This document shows positions 63,049 through 64,000 of a stretch of 64,000 bases of DNA, in pieces; the stretch's first letter is position 1, and the number at the start of each line of letters is the position of its first letter. The DNA comes from Pseudomonas rhizophila (GTDB lineage Bacteria; Pseudomonadota; Gammaproteobacteria; Pseudomonadales; Pseudomonadaceae): contig NZ_CP024081.1 in assembly GCF_003033885.1 (NCBI RefSeq), forward strand, positions 5,106,497 to 5,170,496. Direction: 5' to 3'. The translations under genes were made by a program, and so were the position numbers. Below the pieces are notes generated by a model. It saw only the letters and a list, made by a program, of their open reading frames with translations. It was not told where the DNA came from and made no database searches.

Positions 63049-63936
63049 TTATTGCGGCTTGCGATAGCTGTTAACAATCGCAGAAAAATCCTTGCCGCCC
63101 TCGCCCCGCTGACTCATCGCCTGGTACAACTGCTGCGCAACCGCGCCTAGCACCACCGGCTGATGAACCTGCCGCGCCGCTTCGGTAGCCAGGCCCAGGT
63201 CCTTGAGCATCAGCTCGGCACCAAAGCCCCCGGTGTAGCCACGGGACGCCGGTGCTGTTTCGATCACGCCAGGCCACGGGTTGTAGGTGTCCGAACTCCA
63301 GCAACGGCCTGTTGAGCTGTTGATGATCCCGGCCAGTACCTGCGTATCGATCCCCAGGGCATCGCCCAGGGCCATGGCTTCGCTGACGCCTACCATGGAA
63401 ATCCCCAACAGCAGGTTGTTGCAGATCTTGGCGATCTGCCCGGTGCCGACGTCGCCGCAATGCACGATATTACGGCCCATCTGCGCCAGCACCGGTTGCA
63501 GGGTGGCGAACAATTCAGCGGTGGCACCCACCATGAAGGTCAACGTGCCGGCCGCTGCGCCACCGGTGCCGCCGGAGACTGGCGCGTCGGCCATTGCTAC
63601 GCCTTGTTTGGCGGCTGCGGCGGCAACATCGCGAGCGGTCTGCGGGTCGATGGTGCTGCAATCCACCGCGGGCGTACCGGCGGCGATGCCGGCCAGTACA
63701 CCGTCGTCACCCAGCCAGACACTGCGTACATGAGCAGCAGCCGGCAACATGGTGATCACCAGGGCCACGCCCTGGGCCGCATCGCGAGGTGAGGCGCTGA
63801 TGGTGCCGCCCAATGTGGCCAGTTCAGCCAGCACCGTCTGGTTCAGGTCGAACAGGTTCAGCGAGTGGCCGGCCTTGAGCAGATTGCGCGCCATGGGGGC
63901 GCCCATGTTGCCCAGACCGATAAATGCGATCTTCAT
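63049..63936 (-). CDS. mmsB: 3-hydroxyisobutyrate dehydrogenase
   Basis: Oxidises 3-hydroxyisobutyrate to methylmalonate semialdehyde in valine catabolism. The 295-residue protein has the NAD motif GLGNMGAPMARNL at residues 7-19, the substrate motif DAPVSGGTGGA at 117-127, and the catalytic Lys170 in GTGQIAKICNNLL. These are family signatures of beta-hydroxyacid dehydrogenases. It follows mmsA with a ten-base gap, and TAAGGAG at the mmsA stop supplies its ribosome site. Confidence 0.95.
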   Translation of the reverse strand: MKIAFIGLGNMGAPMARNLLKAGHSLNLFDLNQTVLAELATLGGTISASPRDAAQGVALVITMLPAAAHVRSVWLGDDGVLAGIAAGTPAVDCSTIDPQTARDVAAAAAKQGVAMADAPVSGGTGGAAAGTLTFMVGATAELFATLQPVLAQMGRNIVHCGDVGTGQIAKICNNLLLGISMVGVSEAMALGDALGIDTQVLAGIINSSTGRCWSSDTYNPWPGVIETAPASRGYTGGFGAELMLKDLGLATEAARQVHQPVVLGAVAQQLYQAMSQRGEGGKDFSAIVNSYRKPQ

Positions 63937-63946
63937 GTCCGGCTCC

Positions 63947-64000
63947 TTAACGCAGATTGATGGTGGTGTTCACACCGTCATTGACGCTGTCATCATCGAA
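63947..64000 (-). CDS. mmsA: Methylmalonate-semialdehyde dehydrogenase, C-terminal end (cut by window edge)
   Basis: The last 17 codons and a TAA are present, reading FDDDSVNDGVNTTINLR. This is the typical C-terminus of Pseudomonas MmsA, the CoA-acylating dehydrogenase that acts after MmsB. The rest of the gene lies beyond the window. Confidence 0.85.
   Translation of the reverse strand, partial: FDDDSVNDGVNTTINLR

Overview
This window is a piece of a Pseudomonas chromosome, most like the P. fluorescens species complex. The evidence is the GC-rich coding bias, a periplasmic KatB catalase paired with an ankyrin protein, cyanide-insensitive oxidase genes, an OprD porin, a fused KipI-KipA gene beside pxpA, and many REP/REPIN palindromes of the types known from P. 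fluorescens genomes. Gene density is high. I see no rRNA, tRNA, phage, insertion sequence or CRISPR array. The window opens inside cstA and closes inside mmsA, both on the minus strand.

Layout. 0-12.8 kb holds housekeeping and stress genes: cstA start, a PilZ protein, radA, ankB-katB, mscL, a ferredoxin-NADP reductase, an AT-rich LuxR solo, rlmG, cioAB plus a small DUF2474 gene behind an ANR/FNR-type box, and an MFS exporter. 12.7-20.5 kb holds a three-subunit molybdenum hydroxylase (PaoABC-like), a DJ-1 paralog without its catalytic residues, an exported protein, a purine permease and trmA. 20.7-26.5 kb is a quinate/shikimate catabolic block: a type II dehydroquinase, an NAD-type quinate/shikimate dehydrogenase, a TetR regulator, a QuiC dehydroshikimate dehydratase and an MFS transporter. 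Together they would convert quinate or shikimate to protocatechuate. Both promoter regions carry palindromes like the PcaR operator. 26.6-32.6 kb holds an EamA transporter, an IclR regulator, a zinc peptidase, a hydrolase, a HAD phosphatase, tesB and an acetyltransferase.

32.8-41.4 kb is the most interesting block. A GntR regulator and an NRAMP-fold transporter lacking the metal motif are followed by pxpA, a DUF1445 (D-glutamate cyclase-like) gene, a PxpB-PxpC fusion and a biotin carboxylase fused to its own biotin carrier domain. The enzyme genes overlap or nearly touch, and an OprD porin follows. This looks like 5-oxoproline (pyroglutamate) or related lactam utilisation, with parts that resemble a split urea-carboxylase-type enzyme.

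41.5-50 kb carries a flavoprotein, rhlE, an EamA exporter with a divergent Lrp-type regulator, a DnaQ-like exonuclease, a NYN nuclease, a DUF2076 protein, a YciC-like protein and an EEP-family phosphodiesterase. 50-52.4 kb carries a galactarate/L-talarate dehydratase and its LacI regulator, with two identical operator cores in the intergenic region. 52.5-64 kb carries hrpB, a lipoprotein, a cation efflux protein, a DUF6515 protein, a possible small transcript, Lrp- and LysR-type regulators, mdaB with a divergent quinol monooxygenase-like gene, a TauE/SafE permease with a divergent LysR gene, a cupin, and mmsB-mmsA (valine catabolism).

REPINs sit in many intergenic gaps, in three sequence types; no transposase that would move them is in the window.
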